Below are positions 1 through 13,400 of a stretch of 64,000 bases of DNA, in pieces; position 1 is the first letter of the stretch; each line of letters starts with the position of its first letter. Made by a program: the position numbers and the translations under genes. The notes below the pieces were generated by a model. That model was not told the DNA's origin. It did no database searches and worked only from the letters and a program-made list of their open reading frames with translations. Origin of the DNA: Amphirosellinia nigrospora (taxonomy: Eukaryota; Ascomycota; Sordariomycetes; Xylariales; Xylariaceae); contig SCHM01000002.1 in the NCBI GenBank assembly GCA_004123355.1, forward strand, positions 4,313,569 to 4,377,568, given 5' to 3'.

Positions 1-1296
1 TCGACTGTCTACAGCATCTGTAGAATACCCTGGCTCGACTCGAAACAAGTTGTCGATGCAGGAGTAGAAGCGACAGATGGATGGGCCTGTACGACGAGAA
101 GAAGGACTTGAAAGGAGGAGGACAAGGACGGACGCGTGGCGCACTACTGCAGGTACAGTTAAAGTCGAGTATCTAAAAGGGGCTGCCATAGTACTTAACC
201 TTAGTAGTTTTTGGGTGGCATTCTTCCCAATCTGGGGTAGGTGTCAGACTCGGTGGACCAATCATCGTGGCCCTCTCGAACCGGTTTTGCCGGTCAGCAA
301 ATCCGTGGGCGCCTGGAAGACGCTGAAATCGCAGGTTAATTGGCCCGTGTTTATTTGCTACATTGCCTGCTTGTACTATATCTATTCCCTATACTTCCCC
401 TCATTTGCCAATCGAGCCCCGAGAACTTATTCTATGATGCCGTTGTTAACATCCCTAACAATAGGTAACATCACCAATGTTACTAGGTATCTTGCGATGT
501 CTTTTCGGCACTTAATAACACCCAAGCATACCTTATTTACGGGAATATGTTTATATCCACTGCGCTAAACTAGTGCTCTGATCTAGTGGCGGCTTTGATC
601 AGGATTTGATGTTCAACCTTCCACTCTTGGCAAAGATAAGATAGCGCCGTCTATCAACTATGCAAATACGAAATTTCCGAGAAAACCGATCGATTTACGA
701 GATAGATAGATAAGCTCAAGCGAGAAAACGAGTAGAGGGGATCGGCAGTGGCTTCGGGATCTTGATATGGATTCACTCTCTTTATTCCAAGTATGGTTCA
801 ATATTCTTTGATACAATTGCCTTTCGCCATATCGCACGCTCGAGATGAGGTAATTCATCATTACATATCCAGGCAGAGTGTGGTATATCATCTAACATAA
901 TGCATATGCTTTCCAGATATGACGCTGCGTTGCGCTTTGAAGCCCCTATCATCCTTTCCTTCCTACCTACTCCTCGATACAAGATATCCTAAATCAATCC
1001 GGTCAGGCACTTACTTCCCCTTGAAGAAGATTTTCCATGTCGTGACGAAGTAGACATCTCTCATCTGGTGCCGCGTTTTCTCCAAACTCCGTCCCAGTCT
1101 ATTAAACCCAATATGATTATCCAAGTGAGACCTGAAAAAAATGCCACGAATAGAAAGCCCAACTCCTCCATTTGGTTCCTTTAGTATATAATGTTGGGGT
1201 ATATGTACCCTTCATATGTAGACGTGCATATGTGTGGTGATGGGAGCAAGACAGAACGACACGAAATGAGTATTAATGCTGTTATGCGACAGTTGT
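1..1296. other. Intergenic, no gene recognised
   Basis: No coding stretch with a recognisable family is seen here. An open frame at 77-568 (+) would give 163 residues with scattered hydrophobic segments, but it has no domain, no matching neighbour and ordinary composition, so I treat it as chance. The right part holds the 3' flank of the GT2 gene, which ends at 1297 on the minus strand. Confidence 0.5.
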
Positions 1297-4042
1297 TTAC
1301 CACGAGAAGGTCATGAGAGCGGGGTTGAGGGCAATGGGGAGCAACAGATGGCTCGTCGCTACGGTCGCCATGGGAAGAATCGCCACGAAGTCTGTGATGC
1401 GCCAGTCGATAGGGATAAAAGGCGCAATCGCTAGGACCACAATGGCGACGATGAAGAGCAGTGAGAATGCGATTGAGTATTTGAACTAAAAGGAAACTAG
1501 AGTTAGTGATCGTCTTTGCAAGTATACGATTTTGTCTGGGAGTGGGCTGAACTTACGCTCTTAAGAACCTTCGGCACTTCGATGAAGAAGTTGGAGAACT
1601 CGGCCTCCTTAGATGTGGCACCCCATGTCATATTGATCTCAAACATGTGTGCGAGAATGGCCTGGCTGACGTGCAGAGAGAGGCCGCCCAAGAAAATCGC
1701 AAGGAGGAAAGTCCATTTAAAGTTTTCGTAGAGAGCATACAATAATCCTCTCTCGCCCACACGGTACCGCATAGCCAGAGCGACGTTTCCGAGACCGTTA
1801 AAGACGATGATGATGGAGAACCAAACCTGCCAGGAGTCGATGTAGTACTTATCAAGATATCCGTTGAACCAACCCATCAGTAGTTCACCGACGTCAGGAT
1901 CCAAGCCGCGCCAATCGCATAATATGTGCCAATGTAAGAGATGACGGTGACCTTGGAGGTGAAGCGAATATTAGAGAACAAGAAGCGACGGAAGAGCGGT
2001 GTGAAGGGTCCCTTCCAGAGCCACATGCGAATGGGATGGAATAGCAGCTCATTACAACCGTACGCGTACTTTTCCCATCGAGCCAATTCATCGTATACCG
2101 TCAGGGATACGCCCTCCTTGAAGCCTTCGCCAGCCCAGGCAGCCAGGCGAATGATATAGCCATTACACTGCAGACGTAGGGACATATCGAAATCTTCAGA
2201 CACGTGAGACTCTGACCAGAACTTCTCATAGCCATCCTCATCTTCATACGATACCTGCTGAATAGCACTCCACCGAAGAATGGCGTTGTGACCAACGAAG
2301 GGAGCCACGTCGCCGTTGGAGACAGTGTACCGGATAGCAGTATAGATGAGATTGGTGAAGAAGGTGATTCCGTTCTCGAAGTACGTGTGGACGACCTGCA
2401 TGACACCCGAGGAGAATTGCATGATGCCTACATCGGGGACTGTTCCATCTCAGAGACGGCATCAAGAAGACAGTCAGAAGGTACACGGGTATCAGAATCA
2501 ATGATGAGAATGTAGTCGCCAACACGAATATTGCCGTCTGCCCAAGCTCGACCGTCCTCTTCGAGGACTTCCTTGAGTGCCTTTTCGTAAGCAAGAGCCT
2601 CGTCTGCCTGAGACCATTCGGGTCCACGATTGTACTCAGCGAGCTTCTCCTCAACCTTGCACGAAATCATCAGGGCAAAGTTCATGTTGGAGGCTTTCTT
2701 GAACTTGCCGCGGCGCAGGAATCCGTTCTCGCCATGCTTGGGGCGAGCAACCCAGCCGATAGAATGGTCAGCATAAAATTCGATGCGAGCGCGTCGTTCC
2801 TCTTCAGGGATAAGCTGGAGACCATCATCGTTGATAAATACGTTGGCCGAGCCACCTTGGAGTTCGTAGGTGCTGATGGCCTGCTTTAGCGATCGCACAG
2901 TAGGCACAATGACGGCACCAAGACCTTCCTTGTAGACGGGGCATTGTACCGTGATGTGCGGCAAAATCATACTCTGTAGTCTCGGGGAGGTTTAGCCGAA
3001 TAAAACTTGGAGTTGATAGTGAGCTGTCGAATGGGACCAAATATTTGGGCTAAACAACCGACAATCACTTGAGCGAAGAACAAGGTAAAAAGATCTGAAC
3101 GGGAGCCAATGCGACAAGAGCCAAGCGAAGGTAGCTGCCATCAACAGAGACTTCAATAGTGAGCTGGCGTGCGGCTGCGCCCAGGGAGGTAACGATGAGG
3201 ACGAGAACGATGGATACGAGGTAGGTATTCTGCATGTGAACGGGGCGTTTCTCGGGCAGGATCTGGCCACTCTCTTCGTCGATTTCCGCTGCAGTAACTG
3301 TGATGTTCCGCCCCTTATCGGGCTCTTCCTCTTCTTCCTCGCCGGTCTGCCAAACCAGTTCCATCAGCTCAGACTCGATAGCTTTCGCGCGCTCGACCAG
3401 ATGGAGGGCATCGTCATCCCATACTATTAGAAGGGCCTCTGAAGCGACGAAGGCAGCAAACTGGTGCTTTCGCGCTCTTGGTAAGTCGTCGAGAGTTGGC
3501 AGGATTTGAACGCGCAGGCCGTTCATTAGGGGTACGTCAACAGCATCTGGCGACCAGCTAAGGAACGTTTTGATAACGCGGGAGTTGACGGTCATCGCGC
3601 ACTGAAAGAGAAGTCAGCAACTAACATGGCTATCGAAGATCATAAGACATACCTGAACATTGAGGGTCGCGCAGGCCATGGCAAAGGCAGAGTTGGCCAA
3701 TCTAGGAGGACATGCCATATAATTTCCCCGAGACTTGCGCAGCAGTACACCCTCAACTTCCCCAGAACCATCAGCCACCCAAAGATGTGAGCATTGTTGC
3801 TGATATAAATAGTTGACCATAACCTCGTGTTTGATGTCGTCAATGAACATCGAACTACCACCCGAGAGTGAATTCCTCGAGGAGCCGAAATTTGGCGATG
3901 GAGCTTGAAGCTCGAAGTCACTTTGACCCACGCCATTTGACGAACGTTTCTCTGAGAAGATACCTTCGCCGGCCGGTGCCTTGGGTGGTGATTTCTTACT
4001 GGGCTCAGGCTTCTTAGCCTTAAAATAATTTGAAAACCCCAT
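1297..4042 (-). CDS. GT2 polysaccharide synthase (Cps1-type)
   Basis: Multi-pass membrane glycosyltransferase of family 2, the fungal Cps1 / ZtGT2 type, expected to polymerise a sugar-nucleotide into a surface polysaccharide at the plasma membrane. Visible parts in order: Ser/Pro-rich cytoplasmic N-terminus (start MGFSNYF), hydrophobic segments (VSIVLVLIVTSLG), the GT-A domain with NDDGL, a DxD-type DSDTR and an acidic SEDFD, then ELARWEKYAYG in the place of QxxRW, and C-terminal membrane helices ending in ALMTFSW. Intron 1 is 3602-3652 (GTATGT..CAG) and the last intron 1486-1556 (GTAAGT..TAG). The model is broken by one-base slips near 1880, 2435-2438 (G run), 2984-2987 (G run) and 3087-3091 (A run); family sequence resumes at once after each. 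Proteins of this class are needed for hyphal growth on solid surfaces in some plant pathogens. Family call is sure; integrity in the living strain is not. Confidence 0.9.
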
Positions 4043-7000
4043 CGTTACGCTGTATTAGTTTTAAGATGTAATATGTAGATAAGAAAGATGAGCGGTAGCC
4101 CGCTCGGCGTTTAGAGCGTCGCGATCGCAACAAGTTTCGCACCCTTAAAATCCCGGGGGTTGGAGTAGACTATGCTGTGTCGGTGCTTAAGTCGTCACCG
4201 TAGGAAGAATACCAGGTGACGAGTTGGAGTTCTTGTACTATTGAATCAGTAAAGTTGGCCGCCAGACGCCATGTGAAATTACTTACAAGAAAACGAGGGC
4301 TTGGCCGATGATGGGGACAGCGTTGAGCAACAAACCCGGCCTCCTATAAGCGAGAGAGCTCGACCGTACCAGAATCAAAGCCGGTCGAGTGAAGGGGGCT
4401 GGAGAACAGCGGCCGTTCAAAAGAGAATGAAGAGGGAGTAAAAGTAGATCGCTGAGGATCAGATTTGAGTTGCGTGGTGCCAGGCAAGTGGTAGCTTAAA
4501 ACCTAGGAACTTACACGACACGAGGAAGGCCTAGGCAATGGCGTCCCTCTCAGCTGGGCCTCAGCAGCCAAATACAATGATGATAAGGCGGTTCTAGGTT
4601 CCACTGACAGTGTGCGAGCAGTCACAACGCCATGAGGGAACGGGTACGGTGGCTAACATCAAGCGAGCGGTAAGACTATTAGCTACGCTGCAGCGATGGG
4701 ACCTGGTAGCGTAGATGTGTATTAATGGAGTGGCTTGAGACCAGGCCCAGGTGAATAATGCTACATGCATGTGGGAGGGATTCCCAGCCAAGCCATGACT
4801 TCTGCTGTGTTTCCGGAACCAATGCAACGCCCGCTGAGTTGTTTTCTTCGAACGCCTACGACCTATGTAAAGTATGTGGTACCTAACGGTAAGCCGAGTC
4901 ATTAGTTTGGTATAACCGTATATGTAAGCAAGGGTAATTGGTGCGAGGATAGGTTCAAGGGTCTGGAAGTACAGTACCTAGATCGCTGACAGGGGTAACT
5001 GACCAGGGTCTGGAAGAGTCAAATGCAAAATGTGACAACAAGGGAACGAGGAGCAGGGGTGGCTAGAAAACCAAAGTACGGTCCGGTCCCGCTTTGTATC
5101 TAACTAGATGTGGTATAAAATTTTGCGCCGTCAGTACGCCAGTTGATGTTCTACGTACTTATCCGCGCTTCCGTGCACACCAGAGTAGATAGCGCCCCTA
5201 CACTAGTTTGTTCTAAATTCTGGCCCGCAGGTTAGCACGTTGAATGTTTATACCACTACAACTTTGCTTTCTTTTTGCCTATTCACGTCATAATAGTGCT
5301 GGTTTTTAAGTGACTGCTGCATCAGCCTTTGTCTTGTAGGACATGCTATGGGTGGCTCTCCCTACATACACGACTAGTTATCTCAGCTGAAGCGTCAGGC
5401 CACAATATTGGCAGGGCTGGTGCATGTGCATATTACATCGCGAACGACATTGGAGAGGACGACGGTCAGCGAGAGCGAGCCATACTTGTCCGCAGTAGTG
5501 AAAAACTAATGGAGAAATGTCCCAGTGACAACAACCCGCCAATTACAATGTTTAAGCTGACCCTGATATACACCAGATTAGTAGAAGAGTAGAATTCGAC
5601 GATACCGAGTTAACGGATACCCCTCCCCCTCAAGGTCCAGGGTTTGGAAGTCGGCAGCTCACAGCCAGTCAATAGAATTTTCGGATTATTTTCTCACACT
5701 GCGTTCCTCGTATTCTATCTTGGAGACCAGTATGTACCGCCTACTTACTCCGTATCCCCATACTCGCTGGATTTGATGGATTACTATTGGGGGATGGGTT
5801 GCAGATGCGCTCCATACGTAGGATGCCCGAAAGTGTACGTTGGAAGCGTGGGGGCGAACGTCTCAGCTGCAATAGATAAGTCTAATAATAAAGTTGACTT
5901 GCCTACACTATCTAGTTAAAACGCAAGTCGATCTTCTGGATAAAGAAAATGTGGTGATTGGTAGGTTCTATCGTAGCCGAGCTAGATCGAAATAGTCTCC
6001 GAAGTCTCGTCCGACGGCGGCACGAATTTCACATCGCCACACCCCAGCGCCCCCAAACGTGGTTGGCCTTTGCTTTGGAGCTCGGTTTGAATCTGCAGTT
6101 AAAATCTAATAGCCAATCGCATCATGAGGCTATCGACAATCATAGGATCATAAATGAAACACCATAAAGCAACCCAAGGTCGCGTGTACTGAGTTATAAC
6201 AATCGGAGTGGTCCGCTTGCAATGAATCGTAATGGTGGGCATAAGCGATATGTCTCACTCGCTAGATAGTGAATTATAGATATATATCACTGTACCGATT
6301 CTCTTGAATTTCCCTAAACAGTCAAAGCTCCGGCATCCGAGCGAAAGTACCTATACTATGGGTGTCTATGACGGTTCATGCCGCCCACCTGAAAGGTTGC
6401 AGACTGCGCGACAGAAATACCCTCACTGTAAAATTGATAGTGTGGTGTAATAATACATAGAACTGTTGCTTAAGCGACAAGAGGCCTGGTCTGATATCCA
6501 CTGGAGACTGGTCTGGGCTACTATCTTGGCGCTAGATCGGAAAGAAAACTGCCAACAGGGGTCGAGAACTGACAACCCGGGCGCCATAATCGTAGTATAT
6601 CTCCGAGGTGTAGCTCAGCTGAGCCATGCGGTACCACACTAAATCAGGCACCCGAGAACTCTCCAGTTTCGTCATAGTTCGCTTGGTCTTGCCTGGCCTA
6701 GAACCTGTCAGAGTGTATAACTAGGGAATGGGTCGATGTCTACGTTAGGAATCGGTATTCTATTACGGCCAAATTGTGGACTGACAGAACGATGAGGCAA
6801 CCCGAAGCGGATAAGTCAAGTCTAGGTGCCGTGAATAGAAGGCATGAAATGCAAATAGGGAAACGGAATTCTCCAGTGAGCCTTAGTCGTTGGTGGGCGG
6901 ACTGGAGACAAAGAAGTTGACAACAACACAAACAGCTGCCAAGTAGGGTCTTTTTCAACGACTCACATCATCATAATTGCCCTCAAGCTGCACGTCGTCT

Positions 7001-8091
7001 GCGTCGAGTGTCAGCGCCGCGATCAGGGTTATCCCTACAAACATGGATATACAACATGCACAACATATCTTGGCAGCCTGTCAACTGTCAGCGAGTGATA
7101 GGTACTTAGGTGTGTAATACGCCAACTAAATGACGCAGTGGCCACATCAATGTCGCCATTATCGATGCCATAGAACTACAAGTAAGTTCATGAGCAAAAG
7201 AGATCTATCAAGGTGATCGCGCTATAATAGTGATGCGCCGGGACCCCGATCTTAGAATCCCCACTATTGATAGGTAACAAGAGCCGCCTCTTGCGGCTTA
7301 TACTAGTGCGGATCTAAGTCGATATAGTCAGGGGATAAGTATTGAAATCTAGATATGTGGTACATTGTCTTACCGATGGCTTCGCTAACTAGTCGGAATC
7401 GCTCCCACGTCATTCGTCCTACATAATTTTCGCGTGAGCTTATCACGCCTCTTAATTAATAGTAGGCTTGACAGCGAAGGTACACTAGTTCCGCTGCCTC
7501 TCCGTGGTGCATCACTTTGGCTAGTAGGTAGCTCAAAAACGGCGGCACACGCTCGGGGCCGTTGCCTCAACTCAGCCGCACCTAGAATGTGCGAACAGCC
7601 GGCCACTAAGGAATAGATAGTCCGCGCCTCCCTAATAACGCTGTCAACGGGTGTCCCAGAAAAGGATCGCTGAATTCGTCAGCTCAGTAACGTCTACTCC
7701 GACGTTCTGGATCGTTAATACCTCTAAACCCCTATAATGAAATCATAGACATCGTGGTATCATGAAAGCTTTGGCGTAAAGAAGCACGTTCGCTGAATAA
7801 TCAGCCATATCGAGAAAGAGGACGCACTAGTCGCGTGATATCAGGGGTATTAAAAACAACTATGTCTTACATTTCGTAGACTGCCGCGATCTATCATCTG
7901 AATCGTAATGAAGAGACATGTTTCATAGAGTGCCTATCGTAGCAAGTACAACCATTATATACCAATATTCATGTGATTACCGGAGACTCCTTGTCGAACC
8001 ATCTATCCAACTCAAACCCATTACCGCCGTCTGAAATCCTGAATCATAGAAACGCCCAAATGATATAATCAAATTCCCTGTCTAAGCCAAT
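4043..8091. other. Long gene-poor stretch
   Basis: About 4 kb without a recognisable gene. The first few hundred bases are presumably the promoter and leader of the minus-strand GT2 gene. Short open frames of 60-100 codons occur on both strands but overlap one another, lack domains and do not link into exons. Base composition is ordinary, so this is not part of a RIP island. No tRNA or rRNA was seen. Confidence 0.45.
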
Positions 8092-9645
8092 TTACAACTC
8101 CTCGTTTCCATCGCATTGTTGCCACATGGAAACTTTCTTGACTTCTAGGGCCGGGTTCTTCCATGTGGGTAGCCATATATCCTGCGCGTGCCAGAAATCC
8201 TTTTTGGCGTTGGGGCTGGAATCGAGCCAAGGCTTGTCACTCTTGGAGTCTTCAAACCACCCGTTGGTGCCTCCGACCGCTACGTTGAGGATAAGATAGA
8301 ACTTTTGATCAAAAGGAGTGTTCTTTCGTCCCGTCTGTGACCACGGGTCCTCCAGTCGCGTACCGTTACTTGTTGCAGCAGGGAAGTTGCCACGGTCCCA
8401 CAGGTATTCGTCGAAGTTCGTATACAAGACTTGTAGTAGGCGAGAATTGACATAGGTGAAGAGGTATTTCTGAGACCATTCTAGTCCGAAAGTGTTGAAG
8501 CCAGCCGAGTATGTGGTATGTAAAGCCTCCCGCTTAACATTGGTTCGCCACCAGGCATCCCGTTAGCACCCGAGATGTTTAGTAATAATGAGTGATATGG
8601 GTATGACATACATTGGCTACATCAGGACCCCAATGAAGAGCCGAAGATGCAATGTTGTTACCTCCTTGGCCGTACGAACGGTTGTTTCCACGACTCTCCA
8701 TGATGTCAATTTCTCCGCTATTTGGCCAGGGTCCATATGTATCATCAACGGGCAACATCCAAATGGCGGGCCAGAGCCAGTCACCCTCAGGTAGTTTCGC
8801 TATTACTTCAACCCGTCCATATTTAATGGTGGCACCTTTCCTAGTGTTGATGCGCCCCGACTTAGTCGGTGGTACAATGGTGGCATTCCCGGCAGTTGTA
8901 TTGGTCGCGGCGACACAGTCATAGTAACGTTTGGAGGTACAGCTTCCATCCTTCAAGAGATTGATGACATTGTCCTTGTTGATTAAGGCCGGGTCTTGCA
9001 GAGTAGGTTTAATGAACAAATGTCCATCCTGGACATAGACGTTTTCGTCGGTGTTGGTTGTCTGTTCGAACTCGCCATTGCTGAGAGCCATGTTAGTTTA
9101 CTTAGATCACCACCAATTCCTTGTCGACATATTGATGATACTTACCCGAAGCCGCCAACTTGAACTTCCTTGGTCCATATGTCAGTGTTGAATGTGTCGA
9201 AGTTGTCTTCAAGAACAACGCAGTATTTGTGCTTGACAACGCTCCGAAGACCATCCCAGATTAGAATGGCCGAAATTGCGAATCCAACAAATATGCCGAG
9301 AACAGGTAGTATAGTGACCCATTTCTCCTTCGGGTCGACTTTTGCCAGCCATGGCTTCTCAACGTCGTCCTTCTTTACTCTTCTGGAGTGGAAATACCGT
9401 TGACCCCGCGGCGCCCCGCCAAGCGCGCTGGAGCTGCCAAAGCTCGACGCAGGACGAGATATGGAGGGTGATGTGAAAGGGTTGAGACCACCTGCTTGTT
9501 GAGATCCTTGCGGCTCGAGACGTTCGTCCCCAAAAGGGTTTCTATCAGTATTGGGCGTTCCGGGTCGCAGAGGTGTCCCATTAGTCGTCGATACATAAGA
9601 AAAGCTTCCTGCCGGTTGCCGGCTGCCGCCCTGATCTTGCTCCAT
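8092..9645 (-). CDS. Membrane-anchored GH16 beta-glucanase
   Basis: Glycoside hydrolase family 16 enzyme, probably acting on beta-1,3-glucan of the wall. The model has three exons (9645-9146, 9080-8612, 8559-8092) giving about 478 residues. The N-terminal ~110 residues are polar and Pro/Ser-rich, then one membrane helix (WVTILPVLGIFVGFAISAIL) makes it a type II membrane protein. The catalytic ExDxxE motif is plain in GEIDIMES, preceded by WPAIWMLP, and followed by ALHWGPD, AGFNTFGLEW and FYLILNVAVGG. Intron 1 (9081-9145) is canonical. Intron 2 has a good GTATGT donor, but no AG lies before the conserved exon restart at 8559 (see findings). No frame slips are needed, unlike several neighbours. 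Subfamily (laminarinase-like or GPI-glucanase-like) cannot be settled by eye. Confidence 0.88.
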
Positions 9646-12600
9646 GGCAATGTTGTCTTTCCTAGGATAATATGGGCAATCGAAAAACGTTTGTCAGGAT
9701 CAGGGAAGATAGCGTTGTCTAGTTTAAATGAAGCCTCGACTATATCAACATCAAGGACAATAAACTTGACGTGCCGTGCTGAGATTTGCTGTTTAAGTGC
9801 AACAAAAAGGGCTTAAAGTCCACGAAATCTGTAAGATGTCGAGAGAAATCTATCCCAACTCAGCGGCAGCACCAAGATAAAATGTAGTCCACAGATAATG
9901 TTGTACAGGTCGTACCTAGTAATCTAGGTCACAATGGCCTGGCTTCGCTTTTTGGCCCATGAGCCCAGCTCTGGTTCAGACTGCAGGGATACAGGCGATC
10001 AATGGTTTTTCCCAGCTGGAGCCCTAGACTTCTCCAGACCAGGCCAGGGGACCATGCTGCGAATACTACCAGGTCCAATATTGTCATCAATTTTTGTTGC
10101 TAGCTGAAGAGGTAGGAATGGTAAAATGTGTGGCCCGTTCATTCTTCTCACATTTTGCTGTTGTAAGTGTATATTGTGTATATTGTACATCGTAACATTT
10201 GTCGGGCAGCAATTTCCTACTAGCTTAACTAGGCTAGCCAAGCACGGTTCCGTCACCAAACAGTTGAGTAATCCCCGCACATTTCAAGCTACCTAAACTA
10301 CTAACCCTATAACAGGATCCTTGAGGACATTCTGTCTCAGCGTGCTTACATGACGTATAACTATGTTTATTTCAAAATATTTTAAGAATCTTCTTGGGAC
10401 AAAGGTACAGTAAAAGTGCAGAGAAACGTATCGCGGGAAACAATAGTAAAAAGCGATATATCGGCGCCAAGCCATCAGCTCGCGCGCTAACAGGTACCGG
10501 TACGCTAGGTGAGGGCAAAGTACTGTACAAGTTCGTAGTGGGGATAAAGAGCAATTCGGATGATAGCGCCGGATCGGCACGTACACGTGTACTATGTATT
10601 AGTGTAGACAGTACAGTACTGCGGCAAGACTACACTACGGTAGACTACCTCGTATCGGGCTTGAGCTAGAACGCTGGGCGTCAAGCTTGCCGAGATGCAT
10701 GGGAACGGTGGCTAGCGGTGGCTACGCCCTAGATAGTCTAGCGGTACAGTATGCCATATACCATCATCGGGACCATGTACTAGTCGAACGATATACTTCA
10801 TCTTAGTAGAGCAGTCCAGTCCACTGCAACCAATTCAATAGTCTGCCGTATAGATAGCTAGCTGAGGCCTAAGCTTTGTCGCCATTATAGCACAGCACAC
10901 GATCTCGCCGATAGCGAGACGATAATAATCGATGGCTGGACCAATATCGCAACGGCCAGACCGACAGGTTCGATGAAACGGTGATTTGAATATGCGCTCT
11001 GCGACGATGGACTATTTAAGCCACAGAGGATAAATGGATTGCCACCCTGATCGAACACCAACCGCGGCATATCACCAACACGATGGCAAGTTGCACGGCA
11101 CAAATTCGCTAGGGCAGAATTCCCTGACAACGCATATGTATGACTGTGCCACTGTGACCTGAAGGTGGCTGAGATGATCCAACTTGTTCCAGACTATAAA
11201 GTAAAGATATTCTTAGGGGAAAAAGAACCTGCGGTCATCTCAAACGCGGGAGATAAGGCACGGATGTTGCGGATGTGACAAGATTGTCGACTGCAATAAG
11301 AGGAAGACATGCCCCGTGCACTGATGATCGGAGCACTAGCCGGGAACACGATGGAGGTAAGGCGATATCAGCACTCAATTGCCTCTGTTTGGCCCAATCA
11401 GATCAAAACCCATCTGTACTGCGTCGATCACGAACCCGAAAAAATGTGAAATCTACACAGCTATCGCATACACGATTTTACTACTGTATGTCTTATCACG
11501 CTGTGTTGTTCTCGCAAGAGGTTGCCTGTACTGAGTGAGCACTGCTGTGCACCTGTCATCAATCACCGATTACAACCCTCATATCTACCTCTAAGGTATG
11601 CCATAGTATACACGGCATTATACACTAGGTTCTTGGATTCACCAACCGTTCATATCAGACCGAGCTTCCTTAAGAGCGCGAGCTAGCACGGTAATCCAAC
11701 GTGCCTTGAAAGGTAGCATCGTCACCGTAACCAAGTGTCAGGCTTGCATGGCAGTTCCCTGTGTCGCCATGCATCTTGCATGAAGGGGGTGATACTGAAA
11801 GGATTTGTAACTGCACGAAGCCCGGATACGAGCTCATGGCTGCTCACTATGTCATTCTTGCATATAACACATTGAATCCGCTTACCTTGGAGGAGGGAGG
11901 AGGGGGATTATGGCTCCGAGCTTCACGCTGACCGTACTTGGCACGGATTTTGATTCGCTTGTCTCAGATCTCGTCAAAACTTATCCCAGCTGCTCACTCC
12001 ACCTATCAGCATTCCAGGCGTTTGTTTCGTTTAAATCGTTATCGCCTCAGCGTAAACTAATTCTGGTTATCGCATCCTATCCCGCGTAAACTTAGGCCGT
12101 CGGCAGGACCTTAGCCGGTCTTTCGAGCGATGCAGGTGAGATTGATCCCGATGCCAGCTCATAGACGTAACATATAACCTTGTACGTGACTGCTTCGAGT
12201 GATTACCTCTCGGAAGAAGTAGTATAGCTACGATACCCTTCATTCCAGCGAATTTTGGAATGTGTATCTTTTTTCATGAGTCAGTTTTGTCATCCGTTGC
12301 TAGGTGATAGGCTCACCGCGACCAGATAAGACATATTCCAAGATCTAACTGGGAGCCTCTTGTAGGAGTATGGTATGGCTTCTGTTGTTACGCGAAGGTA
12401 TGGAGCTACTTCAGGCTATATACATAGTCCGAAGCCCCATTATCTCACAGAAAGTCCCAGCAAGGCAGTACAAGCGATCCACAAAGTGGTGACAGTATTG
12501 CTAAAGCGGTGTGTTTAACAGCATCTCAGTGTCATACATGCAGTACAAAGGGTGTTCTGATCATCGCTATTGATAAATGGTCAAAGACTCACCTAAACTA

Positions 12601-13400
12601 GCATGACGACCCAACAAAGTGACTATTGATCGGCCGGGTTTACGCTTAGCCGCGCGTTAGTCTATAGGGGGGATTGAACGTAGCTGATCACTGATAATAC
12701 CCGTCCCTATTTGACACCTCATATCTCATAGCCGGACTTTAATAGCCGTTGATTTCATTTGTTTAAGATACTAGATTTATCGTCATAATTGTATTTCTAT
12801 AAACCGTATCGCAACAAGCGCATGCCTTCGTAATAGCCCCTCGATAGGGAAGTGGAATATAGCAAACGCCTCCTTGGACGTTTAAGCACAGCGTAAATTC
12901 CATTATTGCCTCATACTTAGTATGGATGTCTGCATTGGTGTCTTCTGTGATTTATTCGATAATACGTACCTAGTTCTACTACAAATTCAAGTATATAAAT
13001 GAGAAGTAATATAATACCCATCGTTACCGCTGTTAACATGATTGTACTTGAGTTTCGCTAATGTGGGCATTCTATTGAAGATTAATATTATTGAACACTT
13101 GGTACGAAGATCTACGGCGCGTAAGAGATCGTTTGGGAGTTCGTAATCTCGCCTGGCACATTGGATGTGATCTCCTGGCTCGTGAAATCGGCTCTCTAGT
13201 GCTTGTCACACAACTATCCTAGAATAAAGACAAAAATGTACGATTCAAACACTGTACGAGTACGGATCACTGACTACTCGCATTCACAGAGTCGCAATCC
13301 CCATTATTTCCCAACGGATACCCGAGCATTCAATACATGCTGTTCCAAACATCACATTTTTCCACTCAACGCAACAGAGTATATACACCAATATGCCTGT
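9646..13400. other. Gene-poor stretch
   Basis: About 3.7 kb with no recognisable gene. The part near 9646-10000 is the upstream flank of the GH16 gene. Open frames of 60-106 codons on both strands overlap and show no domain. A CT/GGAG-rich patch near 11895 and scattered AT tracts are the only compositional features. No RNA gene was identified. Confidence 0.45.

Noticed and set aside
77-568. 163-codon open frame near the window start
   Set aside because: No domain, no splice partner and irregular composition; most likely chance.
2041-2075. ELARW instead of QxxRW in the GT2 as evidence of lost activity
   Set aside because: From memory of the Cps1-type family, ELARWEKYAYG is its usual form, so it is not a defect.
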